Positions 18,673 through 28,274 of a stretch of 38,381 nt of DNA are shown in pieces. How positions within the stretch are numbered: position 1 is the first letter of the stretch; each line of letters begins with the position of its first letter. Below the pieces are notes generated by a model that worked only from the letters and a program-made list of their open reading frames with translations, was not told where the DNA came from and did not search any database. The stretch is from Candidatus Daviesbacteria bacterium (GTDB lineage Bacteria; Patescibacteriota; Microgenomatia; Daviesbacterales; UBA10151), in NCBI GenBank assembly GCA_016183245.1, contig JACPEY010000025.1, positions 1 to 38,381 on the forward strand, in the 5' to 3' direction. The translations under genes were made by a program, and so were the position numbers.

Positions 18673-19170
18673 ATGAGAGAAAATCATAAAGTAATAAATA
18701 AAGATAACAGACTAATGAACACGGAAGTGGCAGAGTTTTTCGAGAAAGTGGTTCAGGTTAACCGCGTTTCTAAAAAAACTAAAGGAGGAGATAAAAGGTC
18801 TTTGTCTGTTCTGGTGGTAGTAGGAGATAAAAAAGGTAAAGTCGGGGTAGGTTTGGGTAAGGCAGCTGAAGTGCAATCTGCAGTACGTAAGGCAACCAGT
18901 TATGCAAAGAAGCATATGATTGAGGTTGCTTTAAAAGGAAGAACTATTCCCCACACGATTCTAGTTAAAAATGGTGCAGCAAAAGTGTTTTTGAAGCCTG
19001 CGCCAATAGGTACCGGAGTTATTGCCGGAGGAGCAGTCAGGGTAGTGGTTGAGGCAGCCGGCATTCACGACATTGTGTCCAAAATTTTAGGTACTAAAAA
19101 CCAGGCTTCTAATGTTTATGCAACTTTGGAGGCACTGGGTAGGTTGAAAAACATAAAGGAGGGCAAATAA
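18673..19170 (+). CDS. rpsE: 30S ribosomal protein S5
   Basis: VVQVNRVSKKTKGGDKRSLSVLVVVGDKKGKVGVGLGKAAEV; start ambiguous (18673 or 18715). Confidence 0.94.
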   Translation: MRENHKVINKDNRLMNTEVAEFFEKVVQVNRVSKKTKGGDKRSLSVLVVVGDKKGKVGVGLGKAAEVQSAVRKATSYAKKHMIEVALKGRTIPHTILVKNGAAKVFLKPAPIGTGVIAGGAVRVVVEAAGIHDIVSKILGTKNQASNVYATLEALGRLKNIKEGK

Positions 19171-19604
19171 TGAGATTAGATAAGCTAATTAAAATAAAGA
19201 CTCAAGATAAAAAAAGGCTTGGCCGCGGTATTGGCTCCGGTAAAGGTAAAACTGCCGGCAGGGGTACTAAAGGCCAAAAAGCAAGGGGAAAGATTCCGGC
19301 AACTTTTACAGGCAGCCTTTCTTTATACAAAAAGTTACCTTTGAGACGGGGTAAAGGCAATGCTAAAGTATCCGTAAAACCAAAACTGATAAACATCAGC
19401 AAGTTGGATGTTTTTAAGACAAAAACAGTTGTAGATATAGCAAAGCTTCTGGAAGCAAAAATTATCTCTCAAAAAGATATTAAAAGAGGCATCAAAATTT
19501 TGGGAAACGGGGAGATTAAGAATGTATTAACTGTTAAGCTTCCGGTATCTGAATCTGCCCGCAAAATTATTGAAAAATCGGGCGGCAGGATTGAGAATGT
19601 CTAA
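19170..19604 (+). CDS. rplO: 50S ribosomal protein L15
   Basis: [28 protein letters not shown]. Confidence 0.95.
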   Translation: MRLDKLIKIKTQDKKRLGRGIGSGKGKTAGRGTKGQKARGKIPATFTGSLSLYKKLPLRRGKGNAKVSVKPKLINISKLDVFKTKTVVDIAKLLEAKIISQKDIKRGIKILGNGEIKNVLTVKLPVSESARKIIEKSGGRIENV

Positions 19605-20889
19605 TATATTATCTCCAATTATCAATGCTTTTAAGATTGCAGATCTTAGAAGAAAAATTATAATTACGACGATTTTGGTGATACTTTTTAGAATCTCAGC
19701 CCATATTCCTGTTTCCGGAGTGGATTTACAAGGATTGCAATCTCTGTTTGCTTCCAACCAATTTTTGGGACTTTTAGATATTTTCTCAGGCGGGACTCTG
19801 GCTAATTTTTCCATAATTTCTTTAGGGCTCAATCCTTACATTAATGCCTCAATCATATTTCAGCTTCTAACTATGATTAGCCCGAAGCTGGAAGCTTTAT
19901 CCAAAGAAGGCGAAATGGGCAGGCAGATGATAAACCAATATACAAGATATTTAACCGTGCCTTTGGCAATCCTGCAGGCAATCGGCATGTTTGTGTTACT
20001 GAAAAACCAGGGGATTATTACCCAGGCAAATCCAATTCAAATAACGTCAATTATTGTGGGGATGACTGCCGGTACTATTTTTTTGATGTGGCTGGGGGAA
20101 CTTATTACAGAGTATGGTATTGGTAACGGCATATCGCTTCTGATTTTTGCAGGGATTGTATCAAGACTGCCGGTTGTGTTGACGCAAACTGTTTCTGTTG
20201 TGGACCAGACGCAAGTTATTAATATTTTGATTTTTGTAGTGCTGTCGGTTTTGGTTGTGGCAGGAATAGTTTTTATAAACGAAGGCAGGAGGCAAATTAC
20301 TGTGCAGTATGCCAGAAGGTTTATGGGAGGAAGGGATCTGGGGGCAGGTGCCCAGACATATCTGCCGCTGCGGGTTAATCAAGCCGGAGTGATCCCGATT
20401 ATTTTTGCAGTTTCTCTAGTTTTAGTGCCTTCTTTTGCAGGCAGTTACCTGGCCCAACTTAATCAACCGCAACTGGCTGCCCTTGGCAGGATTTTGGCTA
20501 CAAATTTTAATCCTGACAGTCTGGTTTATAATCTTATTTATTTCCTGCTGGTAGTTGGTTTTACATTCTTTTATACCGCGATAATTTTTAATCCGACAAA
20601 AGTAGCTGATGAAATTAAAAAATACGGCGGATTTATTCCCGGTATCAGGCCGGGTACTCAAACTGCAGCTTTTTTAAATTATATTATGGTGAGAATTACT
20701 TTGGCCGGGGCAATATTTTTAGGAGCAATTGCGGTTTTGCCTTCAATTGCTTCTCAAATTACTGGACTTAAGACTTTAATTTTAGGGGGGACAGGACTTT
20801 TGATTGTGGTTTCGGTTATTTTGGATACTGCCAAACAATTTGAAAGCAAATTAATTGAAAGAAGCTATGAGGTATTTGCAAGAAGATGA
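19597..20889 (+). CDS. secY: Preprotein translocase subunit SecY
   Basis: [14 protein letters not shown]...[11 protein letters not shown]...[17 protein letters not shown]...[17 protein letters not shown]. Confidence 0.97.
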   Translation: MSNILSPIINAFKIADLRRKIIITTILVILFRISAHIPVSGVDLQGLQSLFASNQFLGLLDIFSGGTLANFSIISLGLNPYINASIIFQLLTMISPKLEALSKEGEMGRQMINQYTRYLTVPLAILQAIGMFVLLKNQGIITQANPIQITSIIVGMTAGTIFLMWLGELITEYGIGNGISLLIFAGIVSRLPVVLTQTVSVVDQTQVINILIFVVLSVLVVAGIVFINEGRRQITVQYARRFMGGRDLGAGAQTYLPLRVNQAGVIPIIFAVSLVLVPSFAGSYLAQLNQPQLAALGRILATNFNPDSLVYNLIYFLLVVGFTFFYTAIIFNPTKVADEIKKYGGFIPGIRPGTQTAAFLNYIMVRITLAGAIFLGAIAVLPSIASQITGLKTLILGGTGLLIVVSVILDTAKQFESKLIERSYEVFARR

Positions 20890-21434
20890 AAGAAAGAATT
20901 TTGCTCATCGGTCCTCAAGGAGCTGGTAAATCAAGTCAGGGTAAGTTGCTGGCAGAATTTCTGCAAGTGCCGCTCATTTCAACTGGCGATATTTTGCGGA
21001 ACCTAGCTGAAGGAGGGACTGAATCGGGTAAAGAATTGGGGAAGATTATGACTAATGGAGGTTTGATTGATGATAAAATCATCAGTCAAATTGTGCAACA
21101 AAGGCTGGCGCAACCGGATTGCAGGGATGGGTTTATTATGGATGGCTATCCGCGTACTTTAAATCAAATTGAATACTTTGATCCATTATTTAATCAAGTT
21201 TTTTATTTAAAATTATCTGACGAAGAGGCTACTGGGAGGCTTCTGAAAAGAGGTCGAATAGATGATACTGAGGAGGCAATCGTACAGAGATTAAAAATAT
21301 ATCACACAGAAACTGATCCGATTATAGATTATTATAACAGACAAAATCTAGTGAGCGTAATTGATGGAACAGGTACAATTGAGCAAGTCCAGCAACGCAT
21401 GAGAGAGGCATTAAATGGCCAAAGCCAGAAATAG
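20886..21434 (+). CDS. adk: Adenylate kinase
   Basis: [38 protein letters not shown]...[12 protein letters not shown]. Confidence 0.95.
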   Translation: MKERILLIGPQGAGKSSQGKLLAEFLQVPLISTGDILRNLAEGGTESGKELGKIMTNGGLIDDKIISQIVQQRLAQPDCRDGFIMDGYPRTLNQIEYFDPLFNQVFYLKLSDEEATGRLLKRGRIDDTEEAIVQRLKIYHTETDPIIDYYNRQNLVSVIDGTGTIEQVQQRMREALNGQSQK

Positions 21435-22254
21435 TTACGAGTTAAGGTTAATGAGAAAATCTGGCGGGATTGCGGCAAAAGCTTTAAAAAAAGCAATTGA
21501 AACTATTAGTGTTGGGGTAAGCGGAGTTGAAGTTGATGAAGTTGTCAAAAGGGAAATTTATAAATTGGGTGGGGATTTATCGTATAAAACCGTTCCGGGT
21601 TATAAATATGCAACATGTATTACAGTAAATGAACAGGTAGTACACGGTATACCTACGGATAGGAAATTTGAAAGCGGTGATCTGGTTAGTGTAGATTTGG
21701 CAGTTATGTATAAGGGTTGGCATACGGATTGTGCATGGAGTGTTTTAGTTAGGGAACAGGGTACAGGGAACCCGCCGAAGGCCCGCTTCGAAGAGTCGAA
21801 GACGAGGCGAGCGAGGCTCGCCAAAGGCGGCAGGGTACAGGAAGAAGAAAAAAAGAAGTTTTTGAAAACTGGGGAAGAGGCGCTGTGGGATGGCATCAAG
21901 CAGGCAGTTACAGGCAATAGAGTGGGAGATATATCGAATGCAATACAAACTAAGGTAGAAGGAGCAGGGTATCAGGTAGTGAGGAGTTTAGTGGGACACG
22001 GAGTGGGCAGGAGTTTGCACGAAGATCCGGAGATTCCGGGATTCGGAGAAAAAGGCAAAGGTCCGGTTTTGAAGGACGGAATGACTTTGGCAATTGAGGT
22101 AATCTATGCTCAAGGAAAAAGTGATGTAGTTTTAGAGAGCGATGGTTGGACTTTTAAAACTGCTGATAATTCATGGGGAGGACTTTTTGAGACGAGCGTG
22201 ATTGTAGGAGGTAAGCCAGAGGTGTTGACCGGCCCCAACCCAACTATGGGTTGA
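21415..22254 (+). CDS. map: Methionine aminopeptidase type I with repeat-encoded insertion
   Basis: TCITVNEQVVHGIPTDRKFESGDLVSVDLAVMYKGWHTDCAW...GHGVGRSLHEDPEIPGFG. Confidence 0.95.
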   Translation: MAKARNSYELRLMRKSGGIAAKALKKAIETISVGVSGVEVDEVVKREIYKLGGDLSYKTVPGYKYATCITVNEQVVHGIPTDRKFESGDLVSVDLAVMYKGWHTDCAWSVLVREQGTGNPPKARFEESKTRRARLAKGGRVQEEEKKKFLKTGEEALWDGIKQAVTGNRVGDISNAIQTKVEGAGYQVVRSLVGHGVGRSLHEDPEIPGFGEKGKGPVLKDGMTLAIEVIYAQGKSDVVLESDGWTFKTADNSWGGLFETSVIVGGKPEVLTGPNPTMG

Positions 22255-22296
22255 CGCTGTGTGCGCAATCTGATAAAATCAATCGGCTAAAAATTT

Positions 22297-22545
22297 ATGG
22301 CGAATGTAAAAGATGTTATTGAAGTTGAAGGCAAAGTTCGCGAGGTGCTGCCCAGCACATTGTTTCGGGTAGAGATTGATAGAAGTGAAAATTTGCCGGA
22401 ACTTTTGGGGCGGGTGATTTTGTGTCATATCTCAGGTAAAATGAGAATGCACTATATCAGGCTTTTGGAAGGGGATCGGGTGAGGATAGAAATGAGTCCC
22501 AAATATGATTTGGATAAAGGAAGGATAACGTTTAGGTTGAAATAG
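22297..22545 (+). CDS. infA: Translation initiation factor IF-1
   Basis: [22 protein letters not shown]...[42 protein letters not shown]. Confidence 0.95.
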   Translation: MANVKDVIEVEGKVREVLPSTLFRVEIDRSENLPELLGRVILCHISGKMRMHYIRLLEGDRVRIEMSPKYDLDKGRITFRLK

Positions 22546-22548
22546 AGT

Positions 22549-22618
22549 CAAGAGACTAGAGACAAGAATCAAGGAAAACAAATACTTGACTCTTGACCCT
22601 AGACTCTGGTCTCGAGCG
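22549..22618. repeat. ~29-bp imperfect inverted repeat between infA and rpmJ
   Basis: gagtcaagagactagagacaagaatcaag / cttgactcttgaccctagactctggtctc. Confidence 0.8.
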
Positions 22619-22633
22619 ACTAGTCACTAATTT

Positions 22634-22750
22634 ATGAAAGTACAGGCAAGTATAAAAACCAGGTGTAAATTTTGCAAAGTGGTCAAGCGCGAGGGCATTT
22701 TATATGTCATTTGCCCGCGCGACCCAAGACACAAACAAAGACAAGGATAA
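22634..22750 (+). CDS. rpmJ: 50S ribosomal protein L36 (not in ORF track; 38 aa)
   Basis: [38 protein letters not shown], CxxC...C...H zinc ribbon of bL36. Confidence 0.93.
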   Translation: MKVQASIKTRCKFCKVVKREGILYVICPRDPRHKQRQG

Positions 22751-22752
22751 AA

Positions 22753-23286
22753 ATGAGTGATACAACTATGATTGAAACAAAAGAGCGGATTGCTAAACAA
22801 AAAGTACTAACTGGTGAATTAGCAGAAAGCTACGTATCTACTGCATTATTTACTCTTAGCAGGATACAAACTGACAGCAGGATAAGAAGAGGGATTGGTT
22901 TTGATTCAGGGAAAGAAGTTGAGATTGCGCGTCAGCGAGAAGACGGTGCTGTAGATGTTTTTTTATTTAACTCGAATAGGGAATTGAGAGAGCAATTTCA
23001 TACAGTTAGCGAAGAAAGTTTTTTAAAGATCCTTCTACAATATTTTGGTTCATTAGGAGGAACTGCAGAAGGTGATAATTTTAGATATTCCACAACTGTG
23101 GCGGACTTCGTTCGTAGTGGGCGAGAGCGATGGCGCGGCAGATTACCAAGTGGATTTAAATTTGAGGCTATTAATGGAAGAGAGAATGGGCCGAAAGTGC
23201 CTTATATAGTGGGTTATGCAGAAGAGGCATCAGGTAGAAGGTTTTATGTTAGGAAATATACCCCAGGAGGAGTAAATAAACCTTAA
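22753..23286 (+). CDS. Hypothetical protein inserted between rpmJ and rpsM
   Basis: ATG 22753, 177-aa ORF with no recognised family; 2 nt after rpmJ stop and 2 nt before rpsM. Confidence 0.75.
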   Translation: MSDTTMIETKERIAKQKVLTGELAESYVSTALFTLSRIQTDSRIRRGIGFDSGKEVEIARQREDGAVDVFLFNSNRELREQFHTVSEESFLKILLQYFGSLGGTAEGDNFRYSTTVADFVRSGRERWRGRLPSGFKFEAINGRENGPKVPYIVGYAEEASGRRFYVRKYTPGGVNKP

Positions 23287-23288
23287 TT

Positions 23289-23705
23289 ATGGCTAGAATT
23301 GCAGGAGTTGATTTGCCGGAAAACAAAAGAGTGGATATTGGCCTGACCTATATTTTTGGTATAGGACGGTCAAATGTTGCAAAAATTATTAAAGATACAG
23401 GAGTAGCAGCAGAAAAAAGGATTAAGGATTTAACAGAAGAAGAGATTAATAAAATACAAAAGAGCGTTGAACAGTTTAAAGTTGAAGGAGACCTAAGGCA
23501 GGAGATTGAACAAAATATCAAGAGACTGGAAGAGATAGGCAGTTACAGGGGTACAAGACACAGAAGGGGTTTGCCGGCAAGAGGACAAAGAACCCGCAGC
23601 AATGCCAGAACTAAAAGAGGTAAAAGAAAGACTGTAGGAACTGTCAGGAAAGAGGTAGTTGCAAAAACAGGAGGACCAGTGGGAGGAGAGGCTAAAAAAG
23701 CGTAG
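23289..23705 (+). CDS. rpsM: 30S ribosomal protein S13
   Basis: [30 protein letters not shown]...[28 protein letters not shown]. Confidence 0.97.
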   Translation: MARIAGVDLPENKRVDIGLTYIFGIGRSNVAKIIKDTGVAAEKRIKDLTEEEINKIQKSVEQFKVEGDLRQEIEQNIKRLEEIGSYRGTRHRRGLPARGQRTRSNARTKRGKRKTVGTVRKEVVAKTGGPVGGEAKKA

Positions 23706-23718
23706 CTGATACATTTAT

Positions 23719-24114
23719 ATGGCTAAAAAACAGATAAAAACTAAACAGATAAAAAAGGTAGAAAGAAAAGTTTCGAGCGGTAGGGTTTATGTTACTGCAA
23801 CTTTTAATAATACTTTAATTACTTTAACAGATGCTTCAGGCAATACTTTAGCCTGGGGTACTTCCGGGACAGCAGGGTTCAAAGGCGCCAGAAGGGCAAC
23901 CCCTTTTGCTGCGATTTCTGCCATGGAGAAGTTGGCCCAAAAAGCCAAAGACCTCGGAATGGGGTCAGTTGAAGTTTATATCAAAGGTCCGGGTTCAGGC
24001 AGGGATGCTACAATAAAGGCGCTCCGGGCGGCAGGCATTAATATTACCATGATTGCTGATGTGACCCCGATACCGCATAATGGCCCAAGACCTAAAAAGA
24101 GGAGGAGAGTATAA
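23719..24114 (+). CDS. rpsK: 30S ribosomal protein S11
   Basis: GRVYVTATFNNTLITLTDASGNTLAWGTSGTAGFKGARRATPFAA. Confidence 0.97.
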   Translation: MAKKQIKTKQIKKVERKVSSGRVYVTATFNNTLITLTDASGNTLAWGTSGTAGFKGARRATPFAAISAMEKLAQKAKDLGMGSVEVYIKGPGSGRDATIKALRAAGINITMIADVTPIPHNGPRPKKRRRV

Positions 24115-24716
24115 TGGCGCGCTATACTGGTCCAAAAAGGAGGTTATCAAGGAGAGAGGGTTTAGCTTTATTTTCCAAAGATGCAAAAGCTTTAGAGAAA
24201 AAAGGGGCAGTGCCGCCGGGCCAGCACGGGATAGGACGAAGACGCAGGATATCAGAATATGGTGTGCAGCTTAGGGAAAAACAGAAAGCTAAAAGATTCT
24301 TTGGTATTTTGGAGAAACAATTTAAAAGATACTTTGATGAAGCCAGCAAAGTAAAAGGTGCAACAGGTTTGGCTTTGCTTCAGACTTTGGAAACCAGATT
24401 AGATAATGTAGTTTACAGGTTAGGTTTTGCAAAAAGCCGCAGCGGTGCCAGACAGATGGTGAGTCACGGCCATATCAAAGTAGATGGTAAAAAAGTGACG
24501 ATTCCCTCATTTGGAGTGAAGATAAATCAGACTATTGAAATTTCGGAACATTTGAGAGATAATACTCAAGTTAAAAAGAGTTTAGAGGAATCTACAACCT
24601 TGCCGGAGTGGCTTGAGAGACGTGCCACAGTAGGCAAGGTTTTAAGAATTCCAAACCGCGAGGAGATGGAGCAATCGATTGACGAACAGCTCATCGTAGA
24701 ATTCTATTCTCGTTAA
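24114..24716 (+). CDS. rpsD: 30S ribosomal protein S4
   Basis: MARYTGPKRRLSRREG...LETRLDNVVYRLGFAKSRSGARQMVSHGHIKVDGKKV. Confidence 0.97.
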   Translation: MARYTGPKRRLSRREGLALFSKDAKALEKKGAVPPGQHGIGRRRRISEYGVQLREKQKAKRFFGILEKQFKRYFDEASKVKGATGLALLQTLETRLDNVVYRLGFAKSRSGARQMVSHGHIKVDGKKVTIPSFGVKINQTIEISEHLRDNTQVKKSLEESTTLPEWLERRATVGKVLRIPNREEMEQSIDEQLIVEFYSR

Positions 24717-24739
24717 TAACAGTAAAAAAACAAAAAATT

Positions 24740-25645
24740 ATGTTTAAAGTAAAGACAGAAAAAGAATTAGATAATTTTGCCACTATTGCCATAGAGCCTT
24801 TAGATGCTGGTTTCGGGCATACACTGGGTAATAGTCTAAGGCGGGTGATGCTAACATTTTTACCGGGTGCTGCTGTAATTTCAGTAAAGATTGATGGAAT
24901 TGCCCACAGGTTTTCAACAATTGACGGGGTTTTGGAAGATGTGATTGAAATTATCTTAAATATTAAAAAGATCCGTTTGAATGTTCATTCAGAAAAGCCG
25001 ATAAAATTGATCCTTAAAGCATCAGGTAAAGGGGTAGTCAAAGCCGGGGATTTACAGATTGAAGGAGATGGAGAAATTGTAAATGAAGACCAGCATATTG
25101 CCACATTAACAGATGCTAAATCCAAACTTAACATAGAGATGGAAGCCATGCGCGGTAAGGGTTATTCAGTTTCAGATGACCGTAAACTAAGTGAAATAGG
25201 AGTGATTGCCGTAGACGCTCTTTTTAGTCCGGTTATAACAGTCAATTACAGTGTTGAACCAACCCGGGTAGGGCGGAGCACAGATTTCGATAAGTTGATA
25301 TTGGATGTTACAACAGATGGAACCATTACGCCTTTGGAAGCTGTGAATGCGGCTGCAAGAATTTTATCCGATACTTTCCACAGGGTTTTTGAACCAGTTG
25401 CAGAAGAAGAGACAGAGGAGTCATCTTCTAAAGTTTCTGATGAAGTTTTGAAACTGACTATAGAAGAGCTTGATTTACCAGTCAGGATTACCAATGCTTT
25501 AAAAGCCATAGAAATTAACTCCATTGAGGATTTGATTAACATAAACCGCCAGTCGCTTTTGAAGGCTAAGAATTTAGGGGCTAAATCAATACATCTGATA
25601 TCGGAGAAACTGGCCGAGAGGGGGTTGACTCTCCGTGAGGCATAG
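24740..25645 (+). CDS. rpoA: RNA polymerase subunit alpha
   Basis: FATIAIEPLDAGFGHTLGNSLRRVMLTFLPGAAV...; alphaCTD LDLPVRITNALKAIEINSIEDLI. Confidence 0.97.
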   Translation: MFKVKTEKELDNFATIAIEPLDAGFGHTLGNSLRRVMLTFLPGAAVISVKIDGIAHRFSTIDGVLEDVIEIILNIKKIRLNVHSEKPIKLILKASGKGVVKAGDLQIEGDGEIVNEDQHIATLTDAKSKLNIEMEAMRGKGYSVSDDRKLSEIGVIAVDALFSPVITVNYSVEPTRVGRSTDFDKLILDVTTDGTITPLEAVNAAARILSDTFHRVFEPVAEEETEESSSKVSDEVLKLTIEELDLPVRITNALKAIEINSIEDLININRQSLLKAKNLGAKSIHLISEKLAERGLTLREA

Positions 25646-26153
25646 AGTTTATGGTAAACACCTTGGAAGAAACAAAGACGAACGCGACAATCTTTTTAAA
25701 GGATTAGCGCAAGCGCTTTTTACCCACGGAACTATTCAAACTTCCCAGAGTCGTGCCAAAGCAATTAAAGGCTTGGTTGATAAGATAATTAATTTGGCCA
25801 AAGATAAGAAACAAACAAATAAGCTACAGTCTGTTTTAACAAATAAAATTTTAAGAGAGAGATTAGTTACAGAGATTGCTCCCAAAATGGACAATCGTAC
25901 TTCAGGTTATACTAGAGTAGTAAGGATGGGAACTCGGTCAGGCGATCAGACTACAATGGTCAGGATGAGCTTGATTGGAGCAGAGGAATTAAAACCAATT
26001 AAAAAAGAAGTTTCAAAGGAAGAAAAAGTAAAAACGTCCGACTCCGTCGGAACAAAGGTATCAGAGGTGGGGGAAGTAACTTCAGTTAAGAGAGGGGGTT
26101 CAAAAGAAGTCAAAAGTAAAAAGTTAAAAGTCAAAAGTTCAAGTAAAAAGTAA
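25635..26153 (+). CDS. rplQ: 50S ribosomal protein L17 with repeat-encoded tail (GTG start overlapping rpoA)
   Basis: MRHRVYGKHLGRNKDERDNLFKGLAQALFTHGTIQTSQSRAKAIKGLVDKI. Confidence 0.95.
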   Translation: MRHRVYGKHLGRNKDERDNLFKGLAQALFTHGTIQTSQSRAKAIKGLVDKIINLAKDKKQTNKLQSVLTNKILRERLVTEIAPKMDNRTSGYTRVVRMGTRSGDQTTMVRMSLIGAEELKPIKKEVSKEEKVKTSDSVGTKVSEVGEVTSVKRGGSKEVKSKKLKVKSSSKK

Positions 26154-26218
26154 AAATTTTTGATTTTTGAATTGTAATTTTGATTTTTTGCATTTTGCAT
26201 TTTAAATTTTAAATTATG
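26097..26218 (+). repeat. AT-rich dispersed repeat, copy B (longer)
   Basis: ggttcaaaagaagtcaaaagtaaaaag...gcattttaaattttaaattatg; same ends as 15358..15429. Confidence 0.88.
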
Positions 26219-26629
26219 TCCACTAATGTAGTTTCTGCCAAAAATATCAAAAGAGAAAAGCATATCAAAGATGCCAGTGGGAAAATTTTGGGTCGGTTGG
26301 CAACTGAGGTTGCAACGATCCTTATGGGTAAGAAAAAGTCTGAGTTTGTGCCTTACTTAGATCTTGGTGATTTTGTGGTAGTTACGAATGCTAGCAAGAT
26401 AAAAGTAACTGGCAAAAAAAGCAAAGATAAAATCTACACCCGCCATTCAGGTTATCCCGGAGGTCTTAAGACCGAGACTTTTGATAAGATGATTACGAGA
26501 AGGCCGGCATATGTTATTGAACATGCAGTCAAAGGCATGCTGCCGCATAACAGATTGGGCAGTCAAATGATAAAGAAGCTGAAAGTTTTTGAAGGTCCTG
26601 CCAAAGGTGAGCAACAGGAGGCAAAATAA
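26216..26629 (+). CDS. rplM: 50S ribosomal protein L13
   Basis: DASGKILGRLATEVATILMGKKKSEFVPYLDLGDFVVVTNASKI. Confidence 0.96.
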   Translation: MSTNVVSAKNIKREKHIKDASGKILGRLATEVATILMGKKKSEFVPYLDLGDFVVVTNASKIKVTGKKSKDKIYTRHSGYPGGLKTETFDKMITRRPAYVIEHAVKGMLPHNRLGSQMIKKLKVFEGPAKGEQQEAK

Positions 26630-26631
26630 TT

Positions 26632-27051
26632 ATGGATAACGCAAAACCCAGGGTGAAAAATGGTAATACTACGGAAACTGTCGGACGACGCAAAGAGGCG
26701 GTGGCAAGAGTAAGACTTTCTCCCGGTAATGGCCAGACTACAATAAACGGTAAACTTATTACTGAATATTTCCCCGGTCCAATACTGCAAAAACTTTATA
26801 ATAAGCCATCGGAAATTACAAAAACAGCAGGTAAATATATGATTTCGGTCAAAGTTGCAGGTGGTGGACAGGTTTCACAGCTTGGGGCTGTTATCCATGG
26901 AATATCCCGGGCTATTGCTAAAACAGAGCCGGATTTGCGGACTACTCTAAAAAGGGAAGGTTTTTTAACCCGTGATGCCAGGGCAAAAGAAAGAAGAAAA
27001 TACGGTATGGCTCAAAAAGCAAGGGCTAAAAAACAATCTCCAAAAAGGTAA
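26632..27051 (+). CDS. rpsI: 30S ribosomal protein S9
   Basis: TVGRRKEAVARVRLSPGNGQTTINGK...TRDARAKERRKYGMAQKARAKKQSPKR. Confidence 0.97.
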   Translation: MDNAKPRVKNGNTTETVGRRKEAVARVRLSPGNGQTTINGKLITEYFPGPILQKLYNKPSEITKTAGKYMISVKVAGGGQVSQLGAVIHGISRAIAKTEPDLRTTLKREGFLTRDARAKERRKYGMAQKARAKKQSPKR

Positions 27052-27117
27052 TTCCTTTGTTAATTGTTGGTTAATATCAAAATATTCCCGGCCGAGAAGA
27101 TAATGAAAATTTGACGC

Positions 27118-27146
27118 TTGACAACATTTCTAGATGTAGATACAAT
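27118..27146 (+). promoter_or_regulatory. Promoter of the MazE/MazF-like pair
   Basis: TTGACA - 17 nt - TACAAT; ATG at 27156. Confidence 0.7.
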
Positions 27147-27155
27147 GTAATTACT

Positions 27156-27395
27156 ATGATTACTACAATTATTGAGATTGGAAATTCCCGCGGGGTGCGT
27201 ATTCCGAAACCGATTTTAATTGAAAGCGGTTTAGGTAATGAGGTGCAGTTACGGGTAAAAAAAGGTGAAATTAGAATTGTTGCGGCTCCCCGGAAAAACA
27301 AAACTTCAAAAGGTGTTTTATTGCTGTCGGAAAAAGCACTTGATACCGACTGGAATAGGCCGGAAGAGGACACAGCATGGTCAAGCTTGCAGTAG
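27156..27395 (+). CDS. AbrB/MazE-family antitoxin
   Basis: MITTIIEIGNSRGVRIPKPILIESGLGNEVQLRVKKGEIRIVAAP, MazE swapped-hairpin signature. Confidence 0.85.
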   Translation: MITTIIEIGNSRGVRIPKPILIESGLGNEVQLRVKKGEIRIVAAPRKNKTSKGVLLLSEKALDTDWNRPEEDTAWSSLQ

Positions 27396-27715
27396 GTAGT
27401 GTAGTGTTGGTTACTTTTCCTTTCTCCAATTTAAAAGGCCGGAAAATCCGCCCGGCTTTGGTTTTGGCTCAAGTTGAATTTGATAATTTAATCTTATGCC
27501 AAATTACCTCAAAACCATATTCCAGTAAAATAGCAATTCAGATTGAAACTGCCGATTTCATTAAAGGCGGCTTACCAGTTGTAAGTTTTGTCAGGCCGGA
27601 TAAATTATTTACGGCTGATTTATCAATTATTAAAAGCAGTGCCGGAGAGTTAACGATAAAGAGCAAAGGGGAAATTTTACAAAAGGTCCGTAAGTTATTT
27701 ACTACAAGCCGATAG
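27377..27715 (+). CDS. MazF/PemK-family toxin
   Basis: VGSVVLVTFPFSNLKGRKIRPALVLAQ...LILCQITSKPYSS...SFVRPDKLFTADLSII. Confidence 0.88.
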   Translation: MVKLAVGSVVLVTFPFSNLKGRKIRPALVLAQVEFDNLILCQITSKPYSSKIAIQIETADFIKGGLPVVSFVRPDKLFTADLSIIKSSAGELTIKSKGEILQKVRKLFTTSR

Positions 27716-27721
27716 TAAGAG

Positions 27722-27749
27722 TTGACAACTTATGATTTTGTGATATACT
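27722..27749 (+). promoter_or_regulatory. Promoter for the T-box leader
   Basis: TTGACA - 16 nt - TATACT. Confidence 0.75.
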
Positions 27750-27756
27750 AATTACA

Positions 27757-28031
27757 CAACTGAATATTTTAAAGGCGTTTGTTTGCCGATTAGGCAACGT
27801 ATTATTGGAGTCGCGATCCAAGAGCTGAGAGCAAAAATGCTCTACAGAAATTGCACTGTAAATAGCAATAAGCGTGTCGAATATTCGGAGCGCTGTAAGA
27901 TTAAGTTTCTTATAGATCTCCCGCCAGGCGGGATTTTTTATGTAAAAACTTAAAGCAAGGTGGCACCGCCCTCAAAAAAAGAGAGCCCTTGTTAGATCAT
28001 CAGTAATTGATGGTTTAGCAAGGGTTTTTTT
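27757..28031 (+). ncRNA. T-box leader
   Basis: T-box sequence AAGGTGGCACCGCC (27957..27970); agagctgagagc apical element; terminator CCCTTG...CAAGGG-T7 (27986..28031). Specifier not assigned. Confidence 0.8.
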
Positions 28032-28052
28032 AATGCCCAAAGAAAGGAAAAT

Positions 28053-28274
28053 ATGATTGAACAATTAGAAAAAGTACATATTAAAGTTTTAGAGCCAGCA
28101 GACAAAGCAGTAGTTGCTAAAGACTTGGCTCAACAGCTAGGCGTGCCTGAAAATATGGTACCAACCTATCTCAGTGCTTTGTATAAGGCGCTGGGTTATG
28201 GTGACCAGACGCAAAGGGCAATTGATTATTTAACTTACAAAATAGAGACGAAGAAAGGCTTAGGAGAAATATGA
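28053..28274 (+). CDS. Small hypothetical protein (73 aa), first gene after the T-box
   Basis: ORF follows gaaaggaaaat; overlaps argF start by 4 bp. Confidence 0.7.
   Translation: MIEQLEKVHIKVLEPADKAVVAKDLAQQLGVPENMVPTYLSALYKALGYGDQTQRAIDYLTYKIETKKGLGEI

Noticed and set aside
22549-22618. Inverted repeat as a dedicated terminator between infA and rpmJ
   Set aside because: No T-tract follows and similar sequence occurs inside recX, so a dispersed repeat is the better explanation.
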